From contig CALNHX010007395.1 in assembly GCA_940337035.1 (NCBI GenBank), positions 1 to 64,000 of the forward strand: a stretch of DNA of 64,000 bases, given 5' to 3'. This stretch comes from Agriotes lineatus (lineage: Eukaryota > Arthropoda > Insecta > Coleoptera > Elateridae). The notes under the pieces were generated by a model that saw only the letters and a list, made by a program, of their open reading frames with translations, was not told where the DNA came from and made no database searches. Each line of letters starts with the position of its first letter. Position 1 is the stretch's first letter. Both the position numbers and the translations under genes were made by a program. Positions 10,013 through 20,219 of the stretch are shown in pieces.

Positions 10013-10738
10013 CTTAAGCTTCATTCCGGGCATGTCTTAGTTTCGTGTGCGAGATGCGTTTCAGCTAAATCAGGCAATGGAAAATTAATTATATTTTTTA
10101 CATTAATAAGCCAATGCAGATAATTCTTTCACTAAAAATTCATTGATTCTTTCTGACACATTTCATACGCTAGATGTATACACTTATCTGTAATCGTTTT
10201 CAAAATACGTCGATGCTAAAGTTTATCTTGCAAATTCCCCGTACGCTTTATTTAAACAATTTCTGTAGCAGTTGTTAAAAGTAATTTTGAGTAATTTGAT
10301 ATCCTCTGAATGTAGAAAGAATAATCTTTCCACTAGTTTAAGAATCATCGAGAAATATTCCAGACTAAACTTGTAAATGCGATGTATGCATAAAATTCCT
10401 CATTTTCAGCGTCAGCCTCGCGAAAAGTTTGACGCATTATGCGGCTCCCGGCAGCAATGTCTCCCGGCTTCTCCAATTACTCCGTCGCAACTATTTAATA
10501 ACGTGAAAATTTGTGCCTCGTTTTTGTATTGTAAAAAATTTATTCTATATCTATTCGCTCCCAGTTTTGCTAAGAATAAAGCCTGCACTATGTACAAATT
10601 ATTACTTGTATCTATTACTAAATTGAATAAAAAATAAACAACATTTTATTTTTTAAGGTGCTCACCCTGTATATATTTGTATCAAATTGTGCCCGTTTAA
10701 TTTCAGGTATATATATAACGTGTATGCAAAATATCGTC
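10013..10738. other. No gene; interior of the outer inverted-repeat element
   Basis: Continuation of the element split by BEL/Pao. An 86-codon frame at 10377-10637 has no recognisable motif. A CTCACCCTGTATA terminus-like motif lies at 10661-10673. Confidence 0.4.
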
Positions 10739-10832
10739 TTCCTCCGACAAATATTTTTTGAGTTATACCGCCAACAGACAGACAGGCAGACAGACAGACA
10801 GACGTCTTTTAGACGACGGAAGTAAAAACAAT
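10739..10832 (+). repeat. (CAGA)n plus GGAAGTAAAAA tail of a dispersed repeat family
   Basis: CTTCCTCCGACAAATATT is followed by GAGTTATACCGCC, then a CAGACAGACAGG-type run, then a GGAAGTAAAAA end. Two longer members with the same order occur at 30830-31948 and 47140-47798. Probably the 3' end of a non-LTR retrotransposon or SINE family. Confidence 0.5.
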
Positions 10833-11093
10833 TTTTTATGGAGAATTTAACTGAGTGTTTGTAAAAAATCTACATTTTTGTTAATTTAAGACGTAATCAT
10901 TTGCAAACAATTGAGAAATGCACCATTTATTACAGAGGCTAAAATAAAAATAACGCGTATGGGGATTTTTTATGAAGCTGTATCTTGAAAATAAATGAAA
11001 CTCGGATAACAAGATTTGAGTTTTTTTACATTATTTTCACATGTATAATACACTCCTGGAGTTTGGTCCGTTCCTCCTGACTCACCCTGTATA

Positions 11094-11469
11094 TTATTGC
11101 TTATTTTACACTTGTATATAAAAACGTCACAGGAGTACCAGGTCTCGTCGTGGCGACGAAGGTTAAGTAAAGGATCTTAACAGTTTGTTCGTTTATGTTC
11201 AAACTCGAACATCTGAAAAACAGGTAGCATTTTCTTTGATTATTTCCCTCATTCCCATAATAATACGCAAACACCATGGTTTCTGACAGTTTAATAATGA
11301 CAAAAATTCAAACGTCAAAATTTAACCGCGGTTAAATTTGTGTCAAAATTTAATCGCTTGTGAATAATTTTAATATGATTATTAAAGGTGTTTTACAAAC
11401 TGAATTGTATCTATTTATTCAGGAAATAATCACGCCGAACATCCCGCGTGCATGTAAACTAGCCTGAAT
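11094..11469. other. No gene recognised
   Basis: AT-rich, with a short self-complementary stretch AAATTTAACCGCGGTTAAATTT at about 11318-11340. No coding evidence. Confidence 0.4.
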
Positions 11470-11623
11470 AAATTTTGACAATTTTCTGTCAGAATGTTTT
11501 GCTCTGAAGAAATGTAACTCGTAAATTTTCCGCCCCAAAATCTCTCGTGCTACGCACTCGGGATTCTTGCTGAGCGGCGACAAATTTCTTAACAAAACAT
11601 TCTGACAGAAAAAGTCAAAATTT
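11470..11623. repeat. Palindromic MITE with GC-rich apex
   Basis: AAATTTTGACAATTTTCTGTCAGAATGTTTTG at the left is repeated inverted at the right end (11594-11623). Inner arms pair less well and close on CTCTCGTGCTACGCACTCGGG. One of several palindromes of this build in the window. Confidence 0.7.
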
Positions 11624-12117
11624 AATCGGCTATTTTAATCCACTTGGGATATTACTGTTGATTAAATTGTTTTCTGTTGCTTATAGAAGCCGGCTAAAGT
11701 TCAGCATTGGTTTTGCACAAATTCTTTAACATCTCCAAAACTATTAACTTTAGATCCACAACACATTACATATATTAAAATGATGTGGATTTCGACGCAA
11801 AACTTTTGAGTTACCTAATTATAGGGATTCTTTAAAAAAACGCGAATGGTTCGCATACCTTTTTCCACTCTGTATAATCAAATATATTTTATTAATGTGC
11901 ATTACCTTCGCACCGAGAATTTTTATGAATATCTTCACCCCATATCGTTGCCGGACTCTTATTTTACGAGAAATTTAAGTTTTATCATGCATTATTTTAT
12001 TTTCAATAATTATTAAACTATCGTTATGACTGTGAATCACATTTAGCAATGAATCAAGTGACAATAATTATTATCAGTTTTTTAAATCGATAAATTTTAT
12101 AGTTATTTATGTATCAA

Positions 12118-12218
12118 GGGCATTATGAAGATTGAGGGCGACAAGTTTACAAGTCTGATGACCTCTGGCCCGAGGGTTTATAAGTCGCCCCAAGGGCTAT
12201 GAAAATCAAGTAATGCCC
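12118..12218. repeat. Palindromic MITE with GGGCATTA ends
   Basis: Left end GGGCATTATGAAGATTGAGGGCGAC pairs imperfectly with the right end GTCGCCCCAAGGG...TAATGCCC, around a CTCTGGCCCGAGGG apex. No coding capacity. Confidence 0.6.
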
Positions 12219-12280
12219 GTGGTGTAGATAACGTTTTATTTTCCCCTTTGAATACGCAAATAACTTGAAAAGTTTCCAAA

Positions 12281-12314
12281 GCAGTTCATAACGCCCTAGG
12301 GCGTTATAGACTGC
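12281..12314. repeat. Short perfect-core palindrome
   Basis: GCAGTTCATAACGCCCTAGGGCGTTATAGACTGC is self-complementary except for two positions. It could be the apex of a larger decayed fold-back element. No function assigned. Confidence 0.5.
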
Positions 12315-12651
12315 TTTATATACCTCGTATCACAGACAGAGATAAAGAACAAATAATAGATCAGTGGAAAATAAAATGCTCTTTGCAGTCTGCCCATATA
12401 TGGAAAAGCACAGTTATTCAATTGTTTGTTTTATAATTTTTGGCCACCACCTACTGTTTACTGTGTAGCATGTTGCAAGTCTTAGATTTGCTTTTCAGTT
12501 CCAATCAGGTTTAGATTTTGCAATATTAATTTATACCTTTCATAGAAATGAATCTGTTTTGTAGCAATTTTTGCGTGAAATGTGATGGTAAAAGAGTAAG
12601 AGAATTCTATGAAATGTGTAATTATCACCCCAAACAAGAAGTGGGTATTAT

Positions 12652-12874
12652 TAGGGTGCCTTGATGTCAATTTGACGTATTTGTTCTTTTTAGAGTACGG
12701 ACAGATCGTTGTTTCCTGCCACGCTAAAGTACTTTAGAGTAAGAGCTGACAACGAACTGTCCATACTCCATACTGTCCCTCACTCTAAAGTGCCTTAGAC
12801 TGAGACGGGACAACGATCTGTCCGTACTCTAGGAAAGACAAATTGGTACGTCAAATTGACATCAAGGCACCCTA
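12652..12874. mobile_element. hAT-type MITE with 8-bp target duplication
   Basis: 223 bp bounded by near-perfect inverted ends starting TAGGGTGCCTTGATGTCAAT and by direct repeats GGTATTAT at 12644-12651 and 12875-12882. Internal halves are also partly inverted (AGAGTACGGACAGATCGTTGT on both sides). Eight-base duplications point to the hAT superfamily. The uninterrupted target is easily seen by removing the element. Confidence 0.85.
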
Positions 12875-12937
12875 GGTATTATAGCTTAAATTTGTAGGGA
12901 TACCGGTCGGCAAAGTGTCGCATTGCAATACTAATAG

Positions 12938-13061
12938 TATATTATTATATGAGCGATTATGACAGCCATTATTTACGAAGATGACATTTGCGCCACAAGC
13001 CGAAGGCGCGTGGCGCAAGTCATCTGAGTGAATAATGGCCATAATCGCGAATATAATACGG
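12938..13061. repeat. Palindromic MITE with GC-rich apex
   Basis: Arms of about 55 bp (CGATTATGACAGCCATTATT against AATAATGGCCATAATCGCG) close on a GCGCCACAAGCCGAAGGCGCGTGGCGC apex. It lies next to a second inverted repeat, 13055-13088 against 13254-13287 (TTATCTACTCCTATGCA), so the whole 12938-13287 may be one compound element. Confidence 0.7.
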
Positions 13062-13287
13062 TATTTTATCTACTCCTATGCAATAGGAGCCTTGTGTTCA
13101 TATTTCAGAATTATGACATTTGTGACAGCTGTTAACTTCAAAAGTCATTTAATAATAAGAATGAATTTTGTGATTGGCTGCAACCTATTGAATAATGAAA
13201 ATAGAATTTTATGATTGGCTGCAAACCGTGAATTATGAATCATAATTCATGGCCATTGTGCAGTAGGAGTAGATAAAGTATTATTAC

Positions 13288-13637
13288 TGCACATACTAAA
13301 TTTGTTAGTATTACTAAATCTGAAAGCGGAGTGCTTTTGTTTTATGAATATTTTAATTTGCATTTATCTAGATTGCTATCCATACCTGCATCACATTGTA
13401 TTTCACTGAAAAAATTAAGTTAGCATGATACAGCAAGAATTATATTTTGCAAAACAATTCACTCTTCACCGATTTAATGGCAATTTAGTTCAGATATTGA
13501 GGCTTATTAAATGCTCTAGTTTTAAATACTGAGTGAGTATAAATGATTATAGGTTCAGACTTTTAGAGTGTGTTGAAGGTTCTCATATTTTTGCTTTTGC
13601 TGCTCTATTGTATGTGTGTGAATATGTTTATGCAATA
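13288..13637. other. No gene recognised
   Basis: AT-rich spacer between the MITE cluster and the D,D41D transposon. The small frame at 13570-13764 overlaps the transposon end and has no recognisable motif. Confidence 0.4.
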
Positions 13638-13919
13638 TGCACTCTACCGAGTGTTTCAATTAAGGTGCGAACATGCAGATTCCTGCATGCTGCCTGAATT
13701 GATAGGATTGATAGTGATATCAATCGAAAGAGAAAAAAATGCAATTATTTACTACTTTACTTGAATTTGTTGCTTGTTTAAGATATAAATAGCTTAAAAA
13801 CTGTAACAAATATTTTGCATTTTATTCATAAAAAACAGACCAGCCATGATCAAATTTGTTTATGCCAAAATAAATGTTATTTTCTGTCAGTTATTAAGTC
13901 ATGTATTTCACTAATTACT

Positions 13920-15055
13920 ATGAATAATAATGTTGAATATTCTAATGAAGAAGGATGATTTATTAACAAAACAGTTTACAGCGGCGATTTACGCACAGTT
14001 CGTGATTTATTCTCTCGTAAATCTAATAATCGACGTATTCCATCAGTATTAACAATTCACAAGTTTGTAAAATTTTTTTAAACTACAGCAAGTGCAGCAT
14101 GTGATTCAAAAAGGTAGTTTTAATATTACAGTTTAAACAAATATTTAATCGAGACATTAACATTACAGGTAAACGGAATAGAAGAACCAACGATGAGCTG
14201 GAAGAAAAAGTTTTGGGGTTGATAAATGCCGACCAAACAACCAGCATAAGATGTATCGCTCGAGAGTGCAGCGTAACTACACGGTTAGTGCATAAGGTTC
14301 TGAAGAAGCATGGTTATCATCCCTACAAACATCTGTGCCATCAAGAGATGTTCTTAGTCGATGAAGAAAGTAGGTGCGTATTCTGTGAAGTCATGCAGGA
14401 ACGCTCAAACGAAGATAGGAACTTTTTGCGGTCAATCTGTTTTACAGATGAATGTACGTCCACACTTAATAATGAACCGAATACGCAGAACACTCGATAC
14501 TGGGCCTAAGAAAATCTTCAGATAGCTCTTGAAACAAGAACGCAATTCATTCAGAAAATTAATATTTGGGCTGGTATTTTTAACAAAAACATTATTGGAA
14601 TGTTTGAAATATGTGAAAATTTAAATTCCGATTCTTATTTAGAACTTTTAATCGATCAGATTAGCTCTGCATTAGGAGAAGTTGCACGTGCAAATCAGGA
14701 GATTTGGTTTCAGCATGATGGCTATCCAGCGCATTATGGTTTGAATGTGAGGGAATATCTAAGTGATAACTTTCCTAATTGCTGGATTGGTTGCGGTGGC
14801 ACTATCAACTGTCCACTAAGATCTCCTGATTTGGCACCATACGACTTCTTTCTGTGGAGTCATCTGAAAAACAAAATTTACAGAAAACGTCACCCAAATA
14901 TGCACCCTTTGCCGGAAGCAATAGTTGCGGAGTGTAGGATAATCACAGATAGACAGTTGGCTAATGTAAGACAGGCATTTTATAACAGATTGGGTTATTG
15001 TTTACAGCAGAATAGAGAACTTTTTACGTACTTGGTTAAGTACATTTGCCTGTAG
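13920..15055 (+). pseudogene. D,D41D Tc1/mariner-like transposase
   Basis: Starts at ATG 13920 with a helix-turn-helix of the DUF4817 type, broken by stops (GEEG then TGA, and TAA at about 14083). From about 14169 the frame reads KRNRRTNDELEEKVLGLINAD and then the catalytic core. Acidic residues: Asp in CFTDE (14447), Asp in FQHDGYPAHY (14717) and Asp in SPDLAPYDFF (14843). The last two are separated by 41 residues, hence D,D41D. One in-frame TAA at 14507 interrupts the core; the rest is open to 15055. The 57-bp segment 14112-14168 (GTAGTT...TTACAG) could be an intron, but decay obscures the phase. The protein as encoded is not made whole. Confidence 0.85.
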
Positions 15056-15221
15056 TTTTAAGTTTTTTCACAAACTTGTGAATTGTTGATGCAGATGGAA
15101 TAGGTTGATTATTAAATCTAACCGAAAATAAATCACGAACTGTGCGTAAGCTGACGCCACTGTAAAATGCTTTGATAATAAATACCCTCTCTTCATTAGA
15201 ATATTCAATATTATTATTCAT
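15036..15221 (-). CDS. Inverted, uninterrupted copy of the transposase DNA-binding exon
   Basis: 61 codons read on the minus strand: MNNNIEYSNEERVFIIKAFY, then LRTVRDLFSVRFNNQ, then the recognition helix PSASTIHKFVKKLKTTG. This is the same exon as 13920-14090 on the plus strand, but without its stop codons. It lies in the right inverted repeat and overlaps the end of the transposase frame by a few codons. It may be just the mirror produced by the long repeat, or a separate DNA-binding-only product that could act as a competitor. The second idea is speculation. Confidence 0.6.
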   Translation of the reverse strand: MNNNIEYSNEERVFIIKAFYSGVSLRTVRDLFSVRFNNQPIPSASTIHKFVKKLKTTGKCT

Positions 15222-15276
15222 TCATTAATTAAATACGTGAATTGATAACTGACAGAAATAGTAATTTGTATACCAA

Positions 15277-15502
15277 GGCACTGAAGTTTAGCTAAGGAAT
15301 TTCAGTGCCGAGGGGTACACTATGGTTTTTTAAAAATCGAGAAATCGTGAAATTACAACATTTTAACCAACTTTTTTAGGTTATGTTGACGTCGGCTGAC
15401 GTTTATCTGTCCTCCCGCAACCTATAAAAAGTCGTAAAACAATGGATTACTTCATTGCCGATTTCTCGTATTTTAATGACGATTTCGAGGTACTTCAGTG
15501 CC
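15277..15502. mobile_element. Small MITE (GGCACTGAAGT ends) inside the right transposon arm
   Basis: Ends GGCACTGAAGT and ACTTCAGTGCC are inverted. The interior, ACATTTTAACCAACTTTTTTAGG to AACAATGGATTACTTCA, recurs at 33567-33733. Its absence from the left arm of the D,D41D transposon shows that it inserted later. Confidence 0.75.
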
Positions 15503-15782
15503 GATTTTTAAAAAAATAACATTTATTTTGGCATAAACAAATTTGATCGTGCCTGGTCTGTTTTTTGTGAATAACATGCAAAGTGTTTTAAGCTATTTCT
15601 ATCTTAAACAAGCAACAAATTCAAGTAAAATAGTATCAAATTAAGCGCATTTTTTTTCTCTTTCGATTGATATCACTATCAATCCTATCAATTCAAGTGG
15701 CAAACAGAAATATGCATATATACGATTTCCCATGCTATTTACTTAATGATCGTACCTTAAGTGAAACATTCGGTATAGAAGT

Positions 15783-18194
15783 GTGAAAGGTTACATAACA
15801 CATTTTCGTCACACGCCAACAATTTAGCGTTATAAAAGTGAAATATTCAGTAAGAAATTGTATTCGTGCAACTTACCAATAATAACATTTTAACATGTCA
15901 AAATAGCTAACAGTATTAAAACAATTACAATGAAATTATTTTATTTTTCCAAGGCACACTGGTCCTACAATCATTTATTATCACTTTATATAAACCTGCA
16001 TGCTAAGTCATAATTTTAGTACGATATATCGAACTTTTATTAAGCTGTAGTAATGTCAGTTTACGACTGAGAAAACTACAGTTAGGTCAGAGCGAATTTT
16101 TCGATTCTATTGTTCGTGGTGGCAGACTCAGCAAATAAGTTTGAGGCAGCTTCGATACAGGATCTAATTAGGGAGCAGATGCAATCAGTGCAAACTTTCA
16201 TCGGCCATATTCCGGTCGCACCTCAGTTTCAATTACAAATTCCGGCGAGTCCATGGGGCTCCATTACTTAGCCTTCCGTGGGGACCAAGAAAGTCATCCA
16301 TCACGTCGGCCCATGTTGCTGCGAGGCATGCAAAGTGCACATTAGCACCGACCAGACGCATAAGCCGCGATTTATGAATTGGACTTGATAGCGCAAGTTT
16401 GTCCGCCATTCCGTTTAAGTGTTTTTTAATGGGTGTATGGAATCGTCTCGCTCAAGCATTGCAATTAACCTGACAATTTTAAGCCGAACGAATTGAATTT
16501 TGCATGAGGCGAGTGGAGTACCTGTTGGTGGAAGTTAATATTCGTGCGAACGGTTCGGTGGTGGAGTGGCTGCAGCGGCCTGGCGTTGTTTCCTAGGGGA
16601 GCTTTCGGAGCTTCCTGTGATCCTTGCATTAATTTTCGGAGAGCGTATAGCTGTAATTAAGAAATTTATTGACATCAGCTAAGATTTTAATGAAGTTTGT
16701 TGCTTAGGGAATTAATGCTCGTCGGAAAAATCGCGCCGTGACAAGCTTCCCGCTGATACGACCCCCTTTAATTACAATATCGAAGGTCACCCCGTTATAT
16801 TGTAGAGTTAAACACAATCTACATTTTGTAAATTACGTAAAAGCAAAGAACACATTTGACTCTAAGCTTCAGAACATTACTGAAGCAACTGTAAAGGTTC
16901 TGAACATAAATCGAATTAGAAAAGTGTCAAAATTAAAGTACATTTTGGTTTAGACCCCGTCGTCTTTGTCTTCTATGTGTTCACCAACTGTCTACATGCA
17001 TATCTTATTGACTTCACAAGGCATACATTAAACGAATTAAAAAGAAGAGACGACGATTCTAAGTCAAAATGTACATTTTATAAGCCACACACAAATAAAG
17101 AACAAATGCCACTGTATATTCATTATTAATGAGCCGATTCCAGATTTATTCCATCGCGTAAGCAACTGCAAGAGTTCTAAGTATATTTTATAAAAAGCTT
17201 GAACTCTGTGTGTCCAACACACAACTGCATGTATATTTACAAAGACCTCTAAATGACGTACAAAGACAGAACAAATGCCACCATATCCGCCTCTAAGCTC
17301 TACGTAATTGCTTAAACAACAGCAAATATGTTAAGCATAAAGCCATTCTTCAGGTTAGAGCACAAATTTTAACAAACGGCCGCTTAAGCGACTCGGTTTA
17401 AAAGTGAGTAGGTTTTTATTAACTATATATATTAAACAGATAAGAAGTGCTGCAGTGAGGAGTGATAAAGGGCCGTAATAACGACATAAAGGATGTGCTG
17501 CATTTGTCTCTTTGTTCTAAGAATACGATGTGGCCTGATAATAAACAGGATTCAAGGTGAAACTCGGAGCTGCTTAATTTCGACAGCATTACACCTCTAG
17601 GAAGGGCTGGAGAACGACAGATTTCTATGGTTTAGAGTGTTTAGACTTTAGGGCTGCTACTATATAGACTCTTTTGTGTAGAACTTTGGCGTTGTAATAA
17701 ACAAGCGCGAATGCCTAGTTTGGAAATAACATGCTAGAGACAGTAAGAACCAACGTATCTTATTTGTAGGATTTTTACATTGCAATTTGATTTAAAAGTG
17801 ACATTTAAGATTTAAGAAGTGTTGATACGAATGAAAATAAAAATAGAGCATAGTATACTAGGTGAACTTCTTTTCACTGCTTCAAAAGCTATAATTATAG
17901 TGGCGAATATTGTTTATATGAATAACCTTTACTTAGCAAACTAAAATATGAGCAGTGTTTTATTTTGTATTTGAAACGAAACTATATACCCTTGAACCTA
18001 TTAGACAAATGTTAAATGTTAAATGTCGATATACGAGGAACGTTTGGTATTTAAGATATTTGCCTATCAAGGAGACTATGAAATCTAAAACATATTTTTA
18101 TTCTTCGAAATGCCAAAAAATTATTTGCCAGGTGTCATTCATATAATATTGTTAGTGTCGCAGTTGCAATTTTTTTTAAGTTACTGTGTACTGC
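15783..18194. other. No gene recognised; one GC-richer island
   Basis: Mostly AT-rich. 16080-16740 is more complex and GC-balanced; a plus-strand frame of about 50 codons at 16113-16268 (ADSANKFEAASIQDLIREQM) is open but matches nothing I know. 16850-17340 holds decayed direct repeats around AACAAATGCCAC. Small frames at 16738 and 17955 lack any support. Confidence 0.4.
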
Positions 18195-18870
18195 TCATCT
18201 TTAATTATGGATAAAATCGTAACCGGGGATGAAATGTGAGTTCATCACTTTGACCCTGAGGCTGGATTAGAATTCATGCAATTGAAACGCAAACATTGTA
18301 CAACACCAAAGAAATTCAAAGTTCAACCGTCGGCGGGAAAAGTGATGACAATGATTTTCTGGGACCGTGAAGGAATTTTGCTTATAGATAATCTTATATT
18401 ATAAGAACGCATGCCGACCGTAAGCAAGTGGCGCGCGCACATGCCGATCGCGCCGCAACACGCAGCATGAAGGGCCCGCATACTGGGCCGGACGTAGGCT
18501 GGCTACCAGCTTAAGCAAGCATTTTTATTGTTAGCCAGACATAGACTGGCTACGCGTGTTCTAGTCTTTCCATAAGACTACAGTAAAATGGGTTTATTAT
18601 AGAGAACTTTTAAGGAAACATAACCGCCTTGAAGGAAAGGGAAAATTTATTTTGCCTGACAATGCACCTGTGCACGAGGCTGCAGTTGTGGAAGATTTGA
18701 TAAAAGATTTAGACTTTCAAGAGAAAAACCACCCGCCGTGCAGTCCATATTTGCTCCCCTTCGACTATTTGAAGAAATCTACGTTGACAAAGATTTTATG
18801 ATGACGAAGAAGTGAAGCTAGAAGTCGAATTCGTAGTTTTTATGATGGATTCTTTTTGTTTATTTCAAAA
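18195..18870 (+). pseudogene. Mariner transposase relic, split by an insertion
   Basis: 18205-18405 reads IVTGDEM-stop-VHHFDPE and KKFKVQPSAGKVM-MIFWDREG, the classic mariner first-Asp and middle blocks. After the 166-bp insertion the frame resumes with YYRELLRKHNRLEGKGKF, LPDNAPVHEA and HPPCSPYLLPFDYL. Second and third catalytic Asp are 34 residues apart (D34D), diagnostic of mariner. The N-terminal HTH half is missing. Stops and frameshifts make it dead. Confidence 0.85.
18406..18571. mobile_element. 166-bp GC-rich insertion with ATAAG target duplication
   Basis: Flanked by ATAAG at 18401-18405 and 18572-18576 and cleanly interrupting the mariner frame. Contents include GTGGCGCGCGCACATGCCG and an inverted pair GACGTAGGCTGGCTACC / AGACATAGACTGGCTACG-like. 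No coding capacity, no A-tail. A short non-autonomous element of unknown family. Confidence 0.75.
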
Positions 18871-18879
18871 TCTATTAAA

Positions 18880-19620
18880 CTGAGGGGAGATTAGTATTTG
18901 GTCAATTTACCTTGGAACACATAATAAGAAAATCCTAACCCGTTTAGTATTTGCTTGTTAAGACTTTTACTTTGGTCTCAGTCCACTTCAGTTTTGGTTA
19001 TTTTATCCCTTCTCAGTTTTATTAGTGTTTTGTACTTTCACTGATTTTATTTACTTTTTTTATTCACTACACTCTACTTCAGCTTTCTTGATTGTCGATG
19101 TAATGTTACTGTTGATCGCGTCTAAATCTGTACTTTCCGACTTTTTGTTCTTTAGATTTGTCGTCATTATATTGGAATATTTTTCAACATCTTTAAAATG
19201 GATCCATTTAATTTGTTTCTAGTAAGTTTAGCTCTCTATTTCTCTAGAGTGAAGATAGCTGTTGCTCTCACCATTCAATGGTCGCTTTACATAGAAAATC
19301 TGCTCAGAACAGAGACATCCTTTATTATTTGTGTCTTGTCAGTAGCTAGAAAATCTATTTCATTTTTTGTTTTACCATCAGGGCTATTAGGTCCACTTCC
19401 GATGTTTCTTCCTTTGAAAGAAAGTGTGATTTAAATAAATACAAAAGGATTTTGCAACAAAAAGTGTATACACATTTTTCCTTGTTGGCATCTTTCCCCG
19501 ATTTCTCAGTTCTTCAGTACTATTTCTGTTTCATCTTGTTTTTTCAACTTTCGCGTTGAATCGCTTATTCAAATTCTGTCGTAAACCTTGTTTCCGAAAG
19601 TTCTGTTTTCATAACATTTT
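18880..19620 (-). pseudogene. LINE endonuclease fragment (RTE-like)
   Basis: On the minus strand: GERCQQGKMCIHF (about 19500-19460), then KWTWRSPDGKTKNEIDFLATDKTQ-type order (about 19400-19330), then a degraded SDH...VRA block. These are the last blocks of an apurinic-type LINE endonuclease. Downstream DLDAINSNITSTIKKAEVE (about 19130-19075) fits the linker before RT. Frames shift several times. The plus-strand frames in this stretch are shadows. Confidence 0.65.
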
Positions 19621-19898
19621 TCGTCTTCTTCGCTATCATAGTTTGTTGTATGTATAAATTATTTTCAAGTTGGGCCTAAAACGTATTTTAAAAATCAAAT
19701 CTGCTTATCAGTAAAACTCGATTCTGTATAGCACAAAAAACCAGAACAAAGGTTAATGAGTTTCTCAATATTTCATCAGCAATAACAGGTTTGCAATATT
19801 TGCTACTTTTTAATATTTTTCTATAATATGTTTATTTGTTTTACTTACAGGTATATTTAGAGTTCCATTAAATTTTCTTGTTCATATACAAATAATAG

Positions 19899-20037
19899 TT
19901 ATTTGTATTACTAGGGAGGAAAGTGTAAGATTGCCTCCCGCAGATTATTTTTATGCCAGAGCGAGCGTTAGCGAGCGAAGGCAGAAATAATAATCTAAGG
20001 GAGGCGATAACACTTTACTCCAGAGTAATACATATAA
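19899..20037. repeat. Palindrome upstream of the tyrosine-recombinase gene
   Basis: Arms of about 65 bp (GTATTACTAGGGAGGAAAGTG against CACTTTACTCCAGAGTAATAC; AGATTATTTTTATGCC against GGCAGAAATAATAATCT) with a GAGCGAGCGTTAGCGAGCG apex. Ends about 180 bp before the ATG of the recombinase. Confidence 0.8.
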
Positions 20038-20219
20038 TTTTTTCTACGACTCACTTTTAAAATAATTTCTATGACTTATTATTTTGGATTTCGTTCTAAA
20101 TTTCGTTTATCAAGATCCAGTATGTTGTGCGTCGTTTCCAAGGTAGTGTTGCTATTGCAGTTGTGTTTTTTTAGAAACAATTTGTTTATTCTCACAATTT
20201 GTGTCATCGGTTTTCATCA

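Larger units (their letters stand above)
3012..11093. mobile_element. Inverted-repeat (TATACAGGGTGAGTC) element split by a BEL/Pao insertion
   Basis: The first about 140 bp (3012-3150) and the last about 135 bp (10958-11093) are inverted copies that start TATACAGGGTGAGTC and stay recognisable through a shared ATAATACACTC block and a poly-A/ACTCAAAT block. Removing the 6.6-kb retrotransposon and its duplicated target leaves an element of roughly 1.45 kb with no recognisable transposase, so it looks non-autonomous. A further CTCACCCTGTATA end lies at 10661-10673, so the true right end could be inside. The superfamily is not assigned. Confidence 0.6.
13638..15782 (+). mobile_element. Tc1/mariner-superfamily D,D41D transposon with long inverted repeats
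   Basis: The outer ends pair as inverted copies (CCGAGTGTTTCAATTAAGGT at the left against ACCTTAAGTGAAACATTCGG at the right). Similarity continues inward for about 450 bp to about 14095 on the left and 15045 on the right, apart from a small MITE inserted in the right arm. Within the arms the stretch around AATTGATAGGATTGATAGTG is nearly identical. Transposase lies on the plus strand. Exact tips and target duplication were not resolved. Confidence 0.85.

Noticed and set aside
10770..10815. Regular CAGACA repeats that might suggest an array
   Set aside because: Simple tandem microsatellite without spacers, in a eukaryotic context; not a CRISPR array.
14112..14168. Definite intron in the D,D41D transposase
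   Set aside because: GT and AG borders exist, but joining them does not give a clean phase because of decay; only noted as possible.
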